From: Candidatus Avelusimicrobium luingense | GTDB lineage: Bacteria > Elusimicrobiota > Elusimicrobia > Elusimicrobiales > Elusimicrobiaceae | Assembly: GCA_900315845.1 (NCBI GenBank) | Contig: OOHK01000004.1 | Location: 62,001 to 126,000, forward strand | Direction: 5' to 3' | DNA length: 64,000 bases | Part shown: positions 53,090 through 62,960 of the stretch, piece by piece | Position numbering within the stretch: position 1 is the first letter of the stretch | Layout of the letters: each line of letters starts with the position of its first letter | Program-made: the position numbers and the translations under genes | The notes under the pieces: generated by a model | The model's input: the letters and a program-made list of their open reading frames with translations, nothing else | Databases searched by the model: none | Told to the model about the DNA's origin: nothing

Positions 53090-53545
53090 TTATTCTCCCG
53101 CGGAAATTTGTTTGAAATTTCCGGAATTGTCCATTTCCAACACGGCAAACGAACCCGGTGAAAACGGACGGATTTGTCCGCACAGTAAGTTGTGCACACA
53201 GGTAATATTGGGGTTGTGCCCGACGGCTACTATCGTATCTGTTTTTGCTAACCGTTCGCGCAATGCGATGGCTACTTCTTCGTCACTAAAAAATCCGTTT
53301 AGCCATTTTACTTCTTCTACGGGTGCATGTAATTTTTCGGCAATAAATTGTGAAGTTTGTTTGGCTCGCAACAAAGGGCTTGTCAAAATAACCGCGGGAT
53401 GCAAAGATAAACCGGCCAGTTTCGCGGCAGTGGCGGCGGCTTTTTGGCGGCCTTCATCAGATAACGGACGCAAAGCGTCGCTTGTTACTTGGGCGACGAA
53501 TGCAGATAAGGCATGGGCGTGTCGTACTAAAATTAAAGTTTTCAT
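53090..53545 (-). CDS. sixA: SixA-type phosphohistidine phosphatase
   Basis: A 151-residue histidine phosphatase: LVRHAHA (R8, H9), TSPLLRAKQT and VGHNPN with the second His. SixA removes phosphate from histidine phosphotransfer proteins such as NPr. It shares an operon with uppP. The ATG has no clear ribosome-binding site. Confidence 0.9.
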   Translation of the reverse strand: MKTLILVRHAHALSAFVAQVTSDALRPLSDEGRQKAAATAAKLAGLSLHPAVILTSPLLRAKQTSQFIAEKLHAPVEEVKWLNGFFSDEEVAIALRERLAKTDTIVAVGHNPNITCVHNLLCGQIRPFSPGSFAVLEMDNSGNFKQISAGE

Positions 53546-53611
53546 ACAGCGTTTGTTAAAAAATGTAATAATAAAGTAAGTTATCTTATTTTACTATTTA
53601 ATATACGATTT

Positions 53612-56600
53612 ATGAAATTGTTTTACGCCCATTATCCGTCTTTGGAAAAATCGTTTTTGCAGTTTGTTACACAAAACCGCGCTGCGCTGGAGCCTTGGTT
53701 GGTGGTGTGCGCGTCGTCGGGCATTGCGCATAGATTGACTACCCAGTTGGCGCGGGCGCAAGGGGCAGTCGCCAATATCCATTTTTGTACGGCATCTTCG
53801 CTTCTTTACCGGTTAGATAGTGAAGCCGGGCCTGCGTTACCCGTTTTTCCGCAAGACCATTTACGCGATTTTTTAATCAAAGAAATTTTAACCGAACCCG
53901 GATTAGATATTTACCCGATATCGCGTGGGTTTGTGGGAGCGGTTAAGTCAGCCTTGCGCGATTTAGCGGATAGTTTGGCTACGCCCGAAACATTAGAAGA
54001 AATTTTGCCCAATCCCGATGAGGAAGACGAGAAAAAAATTCAAGCCTATAAACAATTTGCCTGGTTTGTGCGTGTATATAAACGCTATACTCAACGCGAA
54101 GCGCAATTGCCCGGTTTCCGTCCGTATCAGGCTCTGTTTGAACGGGCCTTATCGCATGTGGAAACGTCTTCTTATTTGAAACAATTTTCCAACATTATTT
54201 TGTATGGTTTTTATGATATGCCCGGGCGTATGTTGGATTTTTTAAGCCGCATTCGCTCTCAATATACCGGGGCTTTGTTTGTGCCTTATGGGAAATTTCC
54301 GGCCTATCAATTTGCCCAGAAATTTTTTGAAACCAACTATTTGGGCGCAAGCAGGGGCGGAACGGATGAAAATACAGACGATTTCGGCGCGCTTGGCCCG
54401 CATGGAGATTATCTGTTCGCGCCGCAAGGCAGTAGCAAAATGTCCGCCGTACACATTGTTTCGGCGGCTAACGTACAAAGCGAGGTGCGCTACGTAGCCA
54501 AAGAAATTTTGCGGCTTGTGGAAGAAGAACATTTATCTTTTAGCGATATCGGTGTGTTGGCGCGTAGTGTAAGCCCTTACCAACAGGAAGTGCGCCGACT
54601 TTTTGCACAAAATAAAATTGCACTTAATGCCTCCTTTACCTATTCGTGGGACCGGTGTGTGTTAGGCGTATTTTGTCTGAATTTATTGACGCTGGCCGAA
54701 AACGGATTTGACCGCGAAAGCGTGTTGGCGATACTATCTTCTCCTTATTTTAGCCACAAGAAAAAATGGGCATGGCGTAAACTGGTTGAGAAATCTTTAG
54801 TTAGTTTGAATATCAGCCAATGGCGCGATTTGCTCCCAAATATGGACGGTTATGATCCCGAATTTTTAACGTGGTTGGAAAATTGCCGTACGCGGTTGGA
54901 GTCGTTAGATTTGCCCGGTTTGTGGACGGACAAATGTGCCCAAGTTACTCAATTCTTGGCCGAAAATATAGACGTGGGAGCGCTAACCGGGTCGGAAACG
55001 GGAATTTATCAACAACTGTGTACGTGCGTGTTATCGCTAGCGCAGTATGGTATGGTTCGCCCTTCTTGCCAAGCGGGGGAATTTATTCGCGAACTGACAC
55101 AAGCCCTTTCCGGCCTTACATTTACCGAAGTGGAAAATGCCCCGCGCGGAGTTGTATTTATGGATGTGTTGCGGGCGCGCGGACTTCAGTTTAAAGTCGT
55201 TTTTTTACTGGGCGTGAATGAAAAGATTTTTCCGCAAATCGTGCCGGAAGATCCTATCTTTCGTGATAAATTCCGCTATTTGGTGCGTGATGGGCTGGGA
55301 TGTTGGGTGACCGCCCAAGCCGAACGTACGGCGGAAGAACGGCTTTTATTTTTTACGGCCTGTTCGTCCGCCACGGAAAAATTATATGTTTCTTATGCCG
55401 GGCGCGGGAATGATAATAAAGAACTAGTGCCTTCGGTGTATGTGGCCGAGTTAGCCCGCGTGTCAGAAAATACAACCTGGAAAGCCGATCCTAAAGCGGC
55501 TCCGCAAGTTAGTGCCCTTATCGGGGAACAAATAACGTCAGTCAACCCGCTGTTGCTAACTCCCAAAGAAGTGGCTGCCGCTATCATGTTAAGCGGTGAG
55601 CCGCAACAGATTCATTGGGAACAAGCCGGGTTGTCGTCGCCGGATACGCCCCGGCAACTGGCTGCCGTTCATGCCTTAAAAAGTTGGGGCGCTGCCGGAA
55701 TATACGACGGATATATTAGCGGCGGAGAACAAATTTTTGCTCATCACCAAGCGTATGGTTTTTCGCCTTCTGCACTGCAAACATTAGCCACTTGTCCGTT
55801 GAAATATTTTTTCTCTAAAATAATAGGTTTGACGGAAGATTCGTTGCTTTTTCGTGATCAGTTAGCCGCTAATACGCGGGGAAATATGTGCCACGAGGTA
55901 CTGGAACATTTTTATCAGCGTCTGTTGCAACTGGGCATTACACATGATGTATTTGATAGCGGTGTGGAAAAATATATTGATGAAACCGCCCAGACCGTTT
56001 TGCCGCAAAGTTACCAACCGTTAGGCCTTTATCCGGTCATTTGGGAAATGCTGCGCGAAGAAATTACCAATCTGCTCAAAGATTTCGCTAGGAAAGATGT
56101 AGCCGCTTTAGGTCCTTTTACACCGACGTATTTTGAACAGGAATTTCCACCGGTATCCATAGAGGGTTTCCCGTTTCGGTTGCATGGGAAAATTGACCGT
56201 ATCGATATAGATAATGAGGGAAAACAATTTAGAGTTATTGATTATAAATCCAGCAAAAAGGGCACGGGTGATTTGATAGCCACTTTTTTTAAGGAACGTA
56301 TTTTCCAACCATTCTTATATGTGTTGGCGGCGGGCCAATTAAAACAACTGAACGGTTATACGTCGGCCGGATCATATTTATTGTCATTCAAAGATGGTTC
56401 TTCTGTCGGTTATAAAGTACAGCGGTTATCTGCCGAAGAATGGCAAGCCATGTATCCGAAGGCTCTTGCTTTGTTTAATTTATTAGCCCAATTTATCCAA
56501 CAAGGTACTTTGATATTGCGCACCTCGGACGAATGCAAGTATTGCCCATACGATCGAATTTGCCGTCGCGATAGTTTTGCTTGTTTGATGCGTGCGCGCC

Positions 56601-56668
56601 GAAGTACGCCCAGTAAAGCGTTAGAGGAGATATGTTATGTTCCCCCAAAACCTAAAAAATCAAAATGA
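53612..56668 (+). CDS. addB: AddB-type subunit of helicase-nuclease complex
   Basis: A 1018-residue protein. An N-terminal degenerate helicase region (CASSGIAHRL instead of Walker A; VFLLGVNEKIFPQ) is followed at about 710-1000 by a PD-(D/E)XK nuclease (HGKIDRIDIDNEGKQFRVIDYKSS). C in LATCPLKYFF and the cluster CKYCPYDRIC form the Fe-S site. It forms AddAB with the next gene, trimming double-strand breaks for RecA loading. TAATAT seven bases before the ATG may give a leaderless mRNA. Confidence 0.9.
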   Translation: MKLFYAHYPSLEKSFLQFVTQNRAALEPWLVVCASSGIAHRLTTQLARAQGAVANIHFCTASSLLYRLDSEAGPALPVFPQDHLRDFLIKEILTEPGLDIYPISRGFVGAVKSALRDLADSLATPETLEEILPNPDEEDEKKIQAYKQFAWFVRVYKRYTQREAQLPGFRPYQALFERALSHVETSSYLKQFSNIILYGFYDMPGRMLDFLSRIRSQYTGALFVPYGKFPAYQFAQKFFETNYLGASRGGTDENTDDFGALGPHGDYLFAPQGSSKMSAVHIVSAANVQSEVRYVAKEILRLVEEEHLSFSDIGVLARSVSPYQQEVRRLFAQNKIALNASFTYSWDRCVLGVFCLNLLTLAENGFDRESVLAILSSPYFSHKKKWAWRKLVEKSLVSLNISQWRDLLPNMDGYDPEFLTWLENCRTRLESLDLPGLWTDKCAQVTQFLAENIDVGALTGSETGIYQQLCTCVLSLAQYGMVRPSCQAGEFIRELTQALSGLTFTEVENAPRGVVFMDVLRARGLQFKVVFLLGVNEKIFPQIVPEDPIFRDKFRYLVRDGLGCWVTAQAERTAEERLLFFTACSSATEKLYVSYAGRGNDNKELVPSVYVAELARVSENTTWKADPKAAPQVSALIGEQITSVNPLLLTPKEVAAAIMLSGEPQQIHWEQAGLSSPDTPRQLAAVHALKSWGAAGIYDGYISGGEQIFAHHQAYGFSPSALQTLATCPLKYFFSKIIGLTEDSLLFRDQLAANTRGNMCHEVLEHFYQRLLQLGITHDVFDSGVEKYIDETAQTVLPQSYQPLGLYPVIWEMLREEITNLLKDFARKDVAALGPFTPTYFEQEFPPVSIEGFPFRLHGKIDRIDIDNEGKQFRVIDYKSSKKGTGDLIATFFKERIFQPFLYVLAAGQLKQLNGYTSAGSYLLSFKDGSSVGYKVQRLSAEEWQAMYPKALALFNLLAQFIQQGTLILRTSDECKYCPYDRICRRDSFACLMRARRSTPSKALEEICYVPPKPKKSK

Positions 56669-59600
56669 AGACCGCGAGCAAGTATTAAATGATTTGCATG
56701 TAAATATGGTGGTGGAAGCCGGTGCCGGTACCGGGAAAACGACGCTGCTTATCCGGCGTATTGGACTAGCGGTATTGGAGTTGGGCATCCCCGTGGACCG
56801 TATTGTTGCGCTTACGTTCACCGAGAAAGCCGCCGCCGAAATTAAAACCCGTTTGGTTTCCCAATTACATCAAATTATTACCCAGATTCAAAAAGTTGCA
56901 GACCAAGAACCGGCCGATAGCGATAAAAAAGATGAATTGTTGCTGATTATACATCAGCACTTAAAACAAGCAAAATTCGGCAACCGGATACCCAACAGCG
57001 CAGAGGAAAAAGCATTTATTTCCAAAACAAATGAAACTATATTGCTTCGCGCGCAAGACGCACTGAAAAAATTAGATCGCGCCAGCATTGGCACGATACA
57101 TGGTTTCTGCGCAGATATTCTAAAAACTTTCCCGTTGCAGGCGGGGCTTTCGCCACAAGCCGAAATTGACCCCGGCCCTAAAGGCACGCGGCTTTTTAAC
57201 AAACGGTGGTATGCTTTTTTGGAAAGTGAACTCGGCGTAAATGCTCCACGCAAAGAAGCGTGGAAACAAGTGCTTAACGAAGTTTCTTTGGACAATATAA
57301 AAGAGTTCGCCCGCAATTTATGCGATGGTAAAATCGAGCAGTATGATTATTTTTCGCACGCGGAAAAATTGGCTCAAATCTGTTTGCAAAAAGCCACCCA
57401 GGCCCAAGCGTTGAGCAGCGCTTGTCGCGATCCCAAAAAACCCGATTTTCTGCGCGCACCAGAAAGGTGTTTAATTTGGGCCGCCCAAACGTTAATACGT
57501 TCCGCCGCCTTTTTACGCCGGGAACCTTTGCCGGCGATTCCCGAGGATCCGGGCTCTTTTCCTAATAAAATGCTTGTCGGTTGGGATAAAGAATCTTGGG
57601 CACAAGCGTATGAATTATATAAATTTGCCGAACATATCCAACCCGAAAGACAACAGATTTTTTGTACGGCTTTATCGTTAGTAAAAGATTTTGCCGCACA
57701 AATTCGCGCTGATTTTGCCCGCGAAGGAATTTTAAGTTTTGACGATTTAATTGTAAAAACACGCTCGCTGGTCCAAACAGACATAGAAGTGCGAAATGAA
57801 CTTAAAGCCAAATTTGATGTTTTGTTTATTGACGAATTCCAAGATACCGACCCTGTTCAAGGGGAAATTTTACTTTTTTTGGCGGAAAATAAATCTTCGT
57901 TTGCGGGCAACTGGCGCGATGTAAAACTGGCACCGGGGAAACTTTTTGTTGTGGGCGATCCCAAGCAATCTATTTACCGTTTTCGTGGGGCGGATATTAC
58001 CGCGTATGAGTATTTTACCGATTTGATTTTACAACAAGGCGGTGTAAAATGTTTCTTGCGCAAGAATTACCGCAGCGTGCCGGATATCGTGGCGGTGGCC
58101 AATAGCGTTTGTGGCCGCGCTATGAAACCGGAAAAAAACTTTCAGCCCGGTTACGAACCGATTTATCCTAATAAAAAAGCCAACGGACCGGCGGTGGAGT
58201 GGTTATTTGTCCACCCGATGCCTGATGGAATAGATGTGGATGCTTTGCGTCATAATCAGGCCGAGGCGATTGCCCGGTGGATTAGCGAACATGTAGGCAA
58301 AATGACGGTCATGGAAAAAGACGGCCCGCGCAAATTGAAATTGCAATATAAGGATATTGTGCTGTTATCGCGTGCTACCACTACGTCGTCTATTTACACG
58401 CAAGCCCTTCGCCGTCATGGTATTCCTTTTAATGCCGGTAGTGAAAAAGATTTTTTCAAACATCAGGAAATCAATGATTTCCTAAATCTGTTGCGCGTAC
58501 TTGTTGACCCGTCAGATAAAATTGCATTGGTGGGGGTATTGCGTAGCCCACTGGGTGGTTTTACCGATGAGCAACTTGTTCAGTTCGCCGCACATAACGA
58601 ACTTAATTTATTCGCGGATACAAAGGATGAATCTTTGGCACGGTGCTACGGTGAAATACGTCAATTGCTAAGTAAAGTAGGGCATACGGACGTAACGGCC
58701 TTATTGGAAGAAGTATTAGATGAAACCTTTTTGCCGGAACTCTGCGCCGCTGCTTACGACGGCGAACGGACGTTAGAGATGCTACGCTGTTTGGTACAAC
58801 AAACGCAAACGGTACTGGGTGGGCGTGCGTCATCGCTCGGACAATTTTTAGAAGCCCTTGAAAAATTGTGGGATGAAGAGCCCGAAGCATTGGATACGGA
58901 ATCGGGATTGGCGGCCGATGCGGTAACAGTGATGTCTATACACAAATCAAAAGGGTTAGATTTCCCCGTCGTTATTGTGGCTGATTTATCTAAACGGGAA
59001 TCTCATCATACAAACAAAAAGAAAGAGCCGATGTATTCGTGGCAATACAATATGTATGGGCTTGAAGTCGGTAAAATTTCTGATGCCAACAGTGTGTTTT
59101 TGAAAGATGAACAGAAAAAGCATGAACGATGCGAGGAAATCCGCATCTTATATGTGGCATTGACTCGTGCCAAAGATCGCATGGTGTTGGTGGCGGATGG
59201 ACGTAGCGACTCTTCGCAAACGAAACAAGCCTTTTTGACGGCCGGTCTTTTCCCCGACGGAGAAAAACTTACTACCGGCGGAAAAGAGGTAACTGCTTCG
59301 GTGATATATGTTCCCTATATGTCGCCGGATGATTTCCGGTTTCATCAAATCCCGCAACCGACCAAACAGGAATTTTTCTCTATGCTCCCTAAGTGGCGCC
59401 AGGCTTTTGATGAGCGTGCCGCACGTTATCAGGCATTACTGGCCGAGCAAGATTTATCACCCAGTGCGCGGGTAGATAACGAAACCCTTTCTCCCGAGCA
59501 GCGTGCTGCAGCCGACGTGGGAACAGTATGCCACCGGGCGCTTTTATCATTGTTGACTACTCCTACGCAAGAGATGGCACAAGTAACCCAAGAGGCGGCT

Positions 59601-59972
59601 TTTTCGACGGGATTGCCCGAAGCCTCTGCCCAAGCTGCCGAAATTTTGACGCCGTTTTGTGCCTCTGATATGTTTGAACAATTAACTGCGTGCAAATTTT
59701 TAGCCGGAGAAATGCCGTTTTCATTTGTAAATGAACAAGGACATATTACATCGGGTATAATGGATGCGGTGCTGGAACGTGCCGACGGAAGTGTGTGGGT
59801 AATTGACTATAAAACCGACAAAATCCCCGCAGCCGGTACGCAACAATTAGTAGAAAAATACCGTCCGCAATTAACCGTATATTTACAGGCGGCCCGAAAG
59901 ATTTTTCCCGACAAACGGGTGAAATGTTCGGCTGTATTTGTCCGCGCGTGCGAAAGTGTGGAAGTGTCGTAA
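56637..59972 (+). CDS. addA: AddA-type helicase-nuclease
   Basis: A 1111-residue UvrD/Rep helicase: Walker A EAGAGTGKTT, LTFTEKAAAEI, FIDEFQDTDP, GDPKQSIYRFRGAD and MSIHKSKGLDFPVV. The C-terminal nuclease core is GIMDAVLERADGSVWVIDYKTDK. It overlaps addB by 32 bases, using GAGGAG inside addB, so the two subunits are made together. No recD or recC-like gene is present. Confidence 0.94.
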   Translation: MFPQNLKNQNEDREQVLNDLHVNMVVEAGAGTGKTTLLIRRIGLAVLELGIPVDRIVALTFTEKAAAEIKTRLVSQLHQIITQIQKVADQEPADSDKKDELLLIIHQHLKQAKFGNRIPNSAEEKAFISKTNETILLRAQDALKKLDRASIGTIHGFCADILKTFPLQAGLSPQAEIDPGPKGTRLFNKRWYAFLESELGVNAPRKEAWKQVLNEVSLDNIKEFARNLCDGKIEQYDYFSHAEKLAQICLQKATQAQALSSACRDPKKPDFLRAPERCLIWAAQTLIRSAAFLRREPLPAIPEDPGSFPNKMLVGWDKESWAQAYELYKFAEHIQPERQQIFCTALSLVKDFAAQIRADFAREGILSFDDLIVKTRSLVQTDIEVRNELKAKFDVLFIDEFQDTDPVQGEILLFLAENKSSFAGNWRDVKLAPGKLFVVGDPKQSIYRFRGADITAYEYFTDLILQQGGVKCFLRKNYRSVPDIVAVANSVCGRAMKPEKNFQPGYEPIYPNKKANGPAVEWLFVHPMPDGIDVDALRHNQAEAIARWISEHVGKMTVMEKDGPRKLKLQYKDIVLLSRATTTSSIYTQALRRHGIPFNAGSEKDFFKHQEINDFLNLLRVLVDPSDKIALVGVLRSPLGGFTDEQLVQFAAHNELNLFADTKDESLARCYGEIRQLLSKVGHTDVTALLEEVLDETFLPELCAAAYDGERTLEMLRCLVQQTQTVLGGRASSLGQFLEALEKLWDEEPEALDTESGLAADAVTVMSIHKSKGLDFPVVIVADLSKRESHHTNKKKEPMYSWQYNMYGLEVGKISDANSVFLKDEQKKHERCEEIRILYVALTRAKDRMVLVADGRSDSSQTKQAFLTAGLFPDGEKLTTGGKEVTASVIYVPYMSPDDFRFHQIPQPTKQEFFSMLPKWRQAFDERAARYQALLAEQDLSPSARVDNETLSPEQRAAADVGTVCHRALLSLLTTPTQEMAQVTQEAAFSTGLPEASAQAAEILTPFCASDMFEQLTACKFLAGEMPFSFVNEQGHITSGIMDAVLERADGSVWVIDYKTDKIPAAGTQQLVEKYRPQLTVYLQAARKIFPDKRVKCSAVFVRACESVEVS

Positions 59973-60028
59973 CGCAAGGCCGGTGTGTAAATTGGTAAAA
60001 TCTAATATATCACTTTAAGGAGAGAACT

Positions 60029-60325
60029 ATGTTTGATAAACTCGGACAATTAAAAGATTTATGGAAACTCAAAAGCCAAATGGAAGAAATTAAAAAACGG
60101 TTAGATAATATGGTTATCAAAACCGAAAGCCCTCACCATTGGGTAGAAGTAACTATGAACGGTTCTATGGAAGTAAAAGAAGTACGCGTGTTGCCGGAAG
60201 CAAAAAATGTTTCCGAAGAAGAACTCGCTAAAGATATTAAAGAAATGTTCAACAAAGCCGTCCGCGACAGCCAGGCCATGGCTGCGCAAGCCATGGGTGG
60301 TTTTGGCGGACTTCCGCAAGCCTAA
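60029..60325 (+). CDS. ybaB: YbaB/EbfC nucleoid-associated protein
   Basis: A 98-residue protein with the YbaB pattern: MFDKLGQLKDLWKLKSQMEE helix, VTMNGSMEVKEVRVLPE and a tail ending AMGGFGGLPQA. It binds DNA as a dimer. AAGGAGAG precedes the ATG. It leads a four-gene run with TAATG-type junctions. A TGGTAAAAT element at 59994-60001 could be its promoter. The usual partners dnaX and recR are not next to it. Confidence 0.92.
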   Translation: MFDKLGQLKDLWKLKSQMEEIKKRLDNMVIKTESPHHWVEVTMNGSMEVKEVRVLPEAKNVSEEELAKDIKEMFNKAVRDSQAMAAQAMGGFGGLPQA

Positions 60326-60693
60326 TGAATTATCAAGATAAAAAAATAGCCGTATTTGGCGCCTCGGAAGATCCGTCTAAATACGGCTATAAAATTTTAA
60401 CAGAGTTGGCCGCTAACGGACTGGATGTGTATGGAATCAATCCTAAGGGCGGACACGTCAAGGGCCACACCTTTTTTCCATCGTTAGCCGAAGTGCCCAC
60501 GTCCATAGATGTGGCTATTATGGTGGTTCCGCCTGTTGCCTTGGACGGAGCGGTGGCACAATGTGTGGCTGCTGGCGTACGTGAAATTTGGTTTCAGCCC
60601 GGAGCGCGTTCGGAACGTGCTTATCAAGCCGCACAACAAGCCGGGATCAAAGCCGTTAACAGTTGCTTTATGGCAGAAAACGGGTTTTGGTAA
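60325..60693 (+). CDS. CoA-binding (YccU-type) protein
   Basis: A 122-residue Rossmann protein of the CoA-binding family: IAVFGASEDPSKYGYKI, VYGINPKGG, and VREIWFQPGARSE. It probably binds CoA or a nucleotide; the biochemical role is unknown. TAATG overlaps on both sides. Confidence 0.88.
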   Translation: MNYQDKKIAVFGASEDPSKYGYKILTELAANGLDVYGINPKGGHVKGHTFFPSLAEVPTSIDVAIMVVPPVALDGAVAQCVAAGVREIWFQPGARSERAYQAAQQAGIKAVNSCFMAENGFW

Positions 60694-61613
60694 TGACAAA
60701 TCTTCAGACGGAAAAAAATATACAGTTGGGCCTTGGTTCGTGGCCGTTTGGCGGTGGATATGATTGGGGGAAGTTAGATGAAACTGCCGCGCAAAAAGCC
60801 GTTTATGCGGCCCTGGAAACAGGTATCCGATTGATAGATACTGCGCCTGTTTACGGTGACGGACAAAGTGAAGAATTTTTAGGGCGCGTGTTGAAAAACC
60901 GTCGGAACGAAGTGATATTGGCCAGCAAGTGCGGCCTCGTGAAAAACGGCAGTTGGACAGACCATGATTTGCGCCCGCAAACTATTCGTCGCCAGTTGGA
61001 AGAATCGCTTTCTCGGCTGAAAACCGATTTTTTAGATGTGTACCAAATTCACTATCCGGACCCAAAAGTTCCGCTTACGGATGCGGTGGGGGAACTGGTA
61101 CGCTTGCGGGAAAAAGGCCTTATTCGTGCAATCGGGTTATGTAATGTGTCATCGGAGCAAATTCGTGCGTGTGCGCAAGTGGCCGACATATTTTCGGTGC
61201 AAAATGAATTTTCTTTGTTGCATCCGCAAAAAGGTTTAGCGGTATTGGATATATGTCGGGCGTGCGGCGTGCGATTTATCGGATATGGAGTTTTATGCGG
61301 CGGCATTTTAAGCGGAAAATATAAGACCGCGCCGAATTTGCGCCGTGCCGATGCGCGTAATTATTTTTATAAATGTTACCGCACGCAAGCCTTTGAAAAC
61401 GCACAAATGTGCGTGGCTCGCGTAAAAAAATTGGCCCAAGAAAAACAGGTTTTTCCATCGGCAATAGCGGTGGCGTGGGCTTTACATAAACAGGGAGTGT
61501 CTGGCGTGCTTTTTGGTGCGCGTAATGAAACGCAAGTACAGCAAAACACGGCGGGCTTGCAAGTTCAATTAACCCCACGGGAAATTTTATTTTTAGAGGG
61601 TAACGATGAATAG
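60693..61613 (+). CDS. Aldo/keto reductase
   Basis: A 306-residue TIM-barrel reductase with tetrad D49 (DTAPVYG), Y54, K79 (ASKCG) and H120 (YQIHYPD). NADPH phosphate-binding site near the C-terminus (VSGVLFGARNETQVQQN). It reduces carbonyl compounds; substrate unknown. ATG 60693 (TAATG); the earlier frame start was rejected. It overlaps the SPL-like gene by 8 bases. Confidence 0.9.
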   Translation: MTNLQTEKNIQLGLGSWPFGGGYDWGKLDETAAQKAVYAALETGIRLIDTAPVYGDGQSEEFLGRVLKNRRNEVILASKCGLVKNGSWTDHDLRPQTIRRQLEESLSRLKTDFLDVYQIHYPDPKVPLTDAVGELVRLREKGLIRAIGLCNVSSEQIRACAQVADIFSVQNEFSLLHPQKGLAVLDICRACGVRFIGYGVLCGGILSGKYKTAPNLRRADARNYFYKCYRTQAFENAQMCVARVKKLAQEKQVFPSAIAVAWALHKQGVSGVLFGARNETQVQQNTAGLQVQLTPREILFLEGNDE

Positions 61614-62910
61614 TAACGAGTTGGAAAATTTTGTCAAAACTATTTTGCCGCGCATAGGTACGAATAAACTGCGCGAGTTGGTACGCTTGATTTATGAGAT
61701 TTCCAAACGTGAAAATTTGCCACCGCAAGAAATTCTTATTCCGTCTAAAAATGACACGTTTGAAAGTGTCAAAACCGCTTTGCTAAAGCGCCGTTATCCC
61801 GTTAATTTTAAGATAGCAAACAGAAACCAATTTTATTTGCCTAAATTAGATTTGAACGAAAATTTACAGGCCGATTTAACTCCGCGGGCTTTTTATCCGA
61901 AAACCGTTTATGTAGAATCATCCGTCAAAAATTCGCCGCTTGTAGCGCGTGCGCGGGCGGCATTTGCTCAGGCTGAATTTAAGGAAACTGACGGTAAAAC
62001 ATGGGTCGGCAGTACCGATTTTTCCCGCCGTACCGATACCCTTTTAATTCATCAGGAAAAATACGATTTTCTAAAACCCTGCCCTTGCAGTTGCGGATCG
62101 GCGGGATGTGGATATAATTTAATCAATTTGGGTTTCGGTTGCCGCTTTGAGTGTGAGTATTGTTTCTTGCAACAATATCAAAATTTGCATGCTATTTTGT
62201 GGCCCGCAAATTTGGATGAATTTCTGCAAAAATTCGACGGAGCCAAATTTAATAAAGGCCCGTTTGACCGCCCGCGTATCGGCAGTGGGGAATTTACCGA
62301 TTCGCTCGTGTTTGATGATATTACACAATACTCGCAACAACTGGTGCCGTTCTTTCGCGCGCGTTCGCAATGGCAGTTTGAGTTCAAAACAAAAAGCGTT
62401 AATATCGGCGGACTTTTGAAGGTTGGCGGGTGCGAAAATGTGGTTGTGTCGTGGTCGGTCAATTCCGCTAAAATTACAAACGAGGTTGAACATTTTACAC
62501 CGGATTTAACGGCGCGTTTACAAGCCGCGTGCGAAGTGGCCCGCGCGGGATACCGGCTTGGCTTTCACTTTGATCCGGTGGTTATTTACGACGGCTATGA
62601 GCCAGATTACGCGCGCACTGTTGAGCAAATGGCAGATACGTTGCCTGCCGATAAAATTGCATGGATAAGTGTGGGTACGCTACGCTTTAGCCGCGAACTC
62701 AAAAAGCAAATTGAAACGCGCTTTACGCAGAATTTTTTATTGGACGGCGAATTTTTATTAGACTTTGATGGCAAAATGCGCTACGGAGACAGCCAACGGA
62801 TGGCGGTGTATCAATTTCTCGTGCCGCTTCTTCGCAAGACGTTTCCAAAAGCCTACGTTTATCTGTGTATGGAAGACCCGCAAATTGCGCGGCAATTTAT
62901 GGAATATTAA
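61606..62910 (+). CDS. Spore-photoproduct-lyase-like radical SAM protein
   Basis: A 434-residue radical SAM enzyme. The cluster is C179-x3-C183-x2-C186 (GCRFECEYCFLQ), the SPL form, followed by QQYQNLHAILWPANLDEF. Just before it CPCSCGSAGC gives four more Cys. SPL repairs the thymine dimer of spores. This lineage shows no sign of sporulation, so the substrate may be another DNA lesion. TAGAGGG precedes the ATG. Coupled to the aldo/keto reductase. Confidence 0.8.
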   Translation: MNSNELENFVKTILPRIGTNKLRELVRLIYEISKRENLPPQEILIPSKNDTFESVKTALLKRRYPVNFKIANRNQFYLPKLDLNENLQADLTPRAFYPKTVYVESSVKNSPLVARARAAFAQAEFKETDGKTWVGSTDFSRRTDTLLIHQEKYDFLKPCPCSCGSAGCGYNLINLGFGCRFECEYCFLQQYQNLHAILWPANLDEFLQKFDGAKFNKGPFDRPRIGSGEFTDSLVFDDITQYSQQLVPFFRARSQWQFEFKTKSVNIGGLLKVGGCENVVVSWSVNSAKITNEVEHFTPDLTARLQAACEVARAGYRLGFHFDPVVIYDGYEPDYARTVEQMADTLPADKIAWISVGTLRFSRELKKQIETRFTQNFLLDGEFLLDFDGKMRYGDSQRMAVYQFLVPLLRKTFPKAYVYLCMEDPQIARQFMEY

Positions 62911-62942
62911 AAATTGTCCCTTCTTAAAACGGAAGGGACAAT
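62908..62942 (-). terminator. Intrinsic terminator of the DUF2339 gene
   Basis: ATTGTCCCTTC and GAAGGGACAAT form an 11-bp stem around 8 bases. On the minus strand five T follow. Confidence 0.85.
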
Positions 62943-62960
62943 GTGATGTATCTATATGGG

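Noticed and set aside
61606-62910. SPL homologue as evidence for sporulation
   Set aside because: No sporulation gene is present and the envelope genes are those of a diderm.
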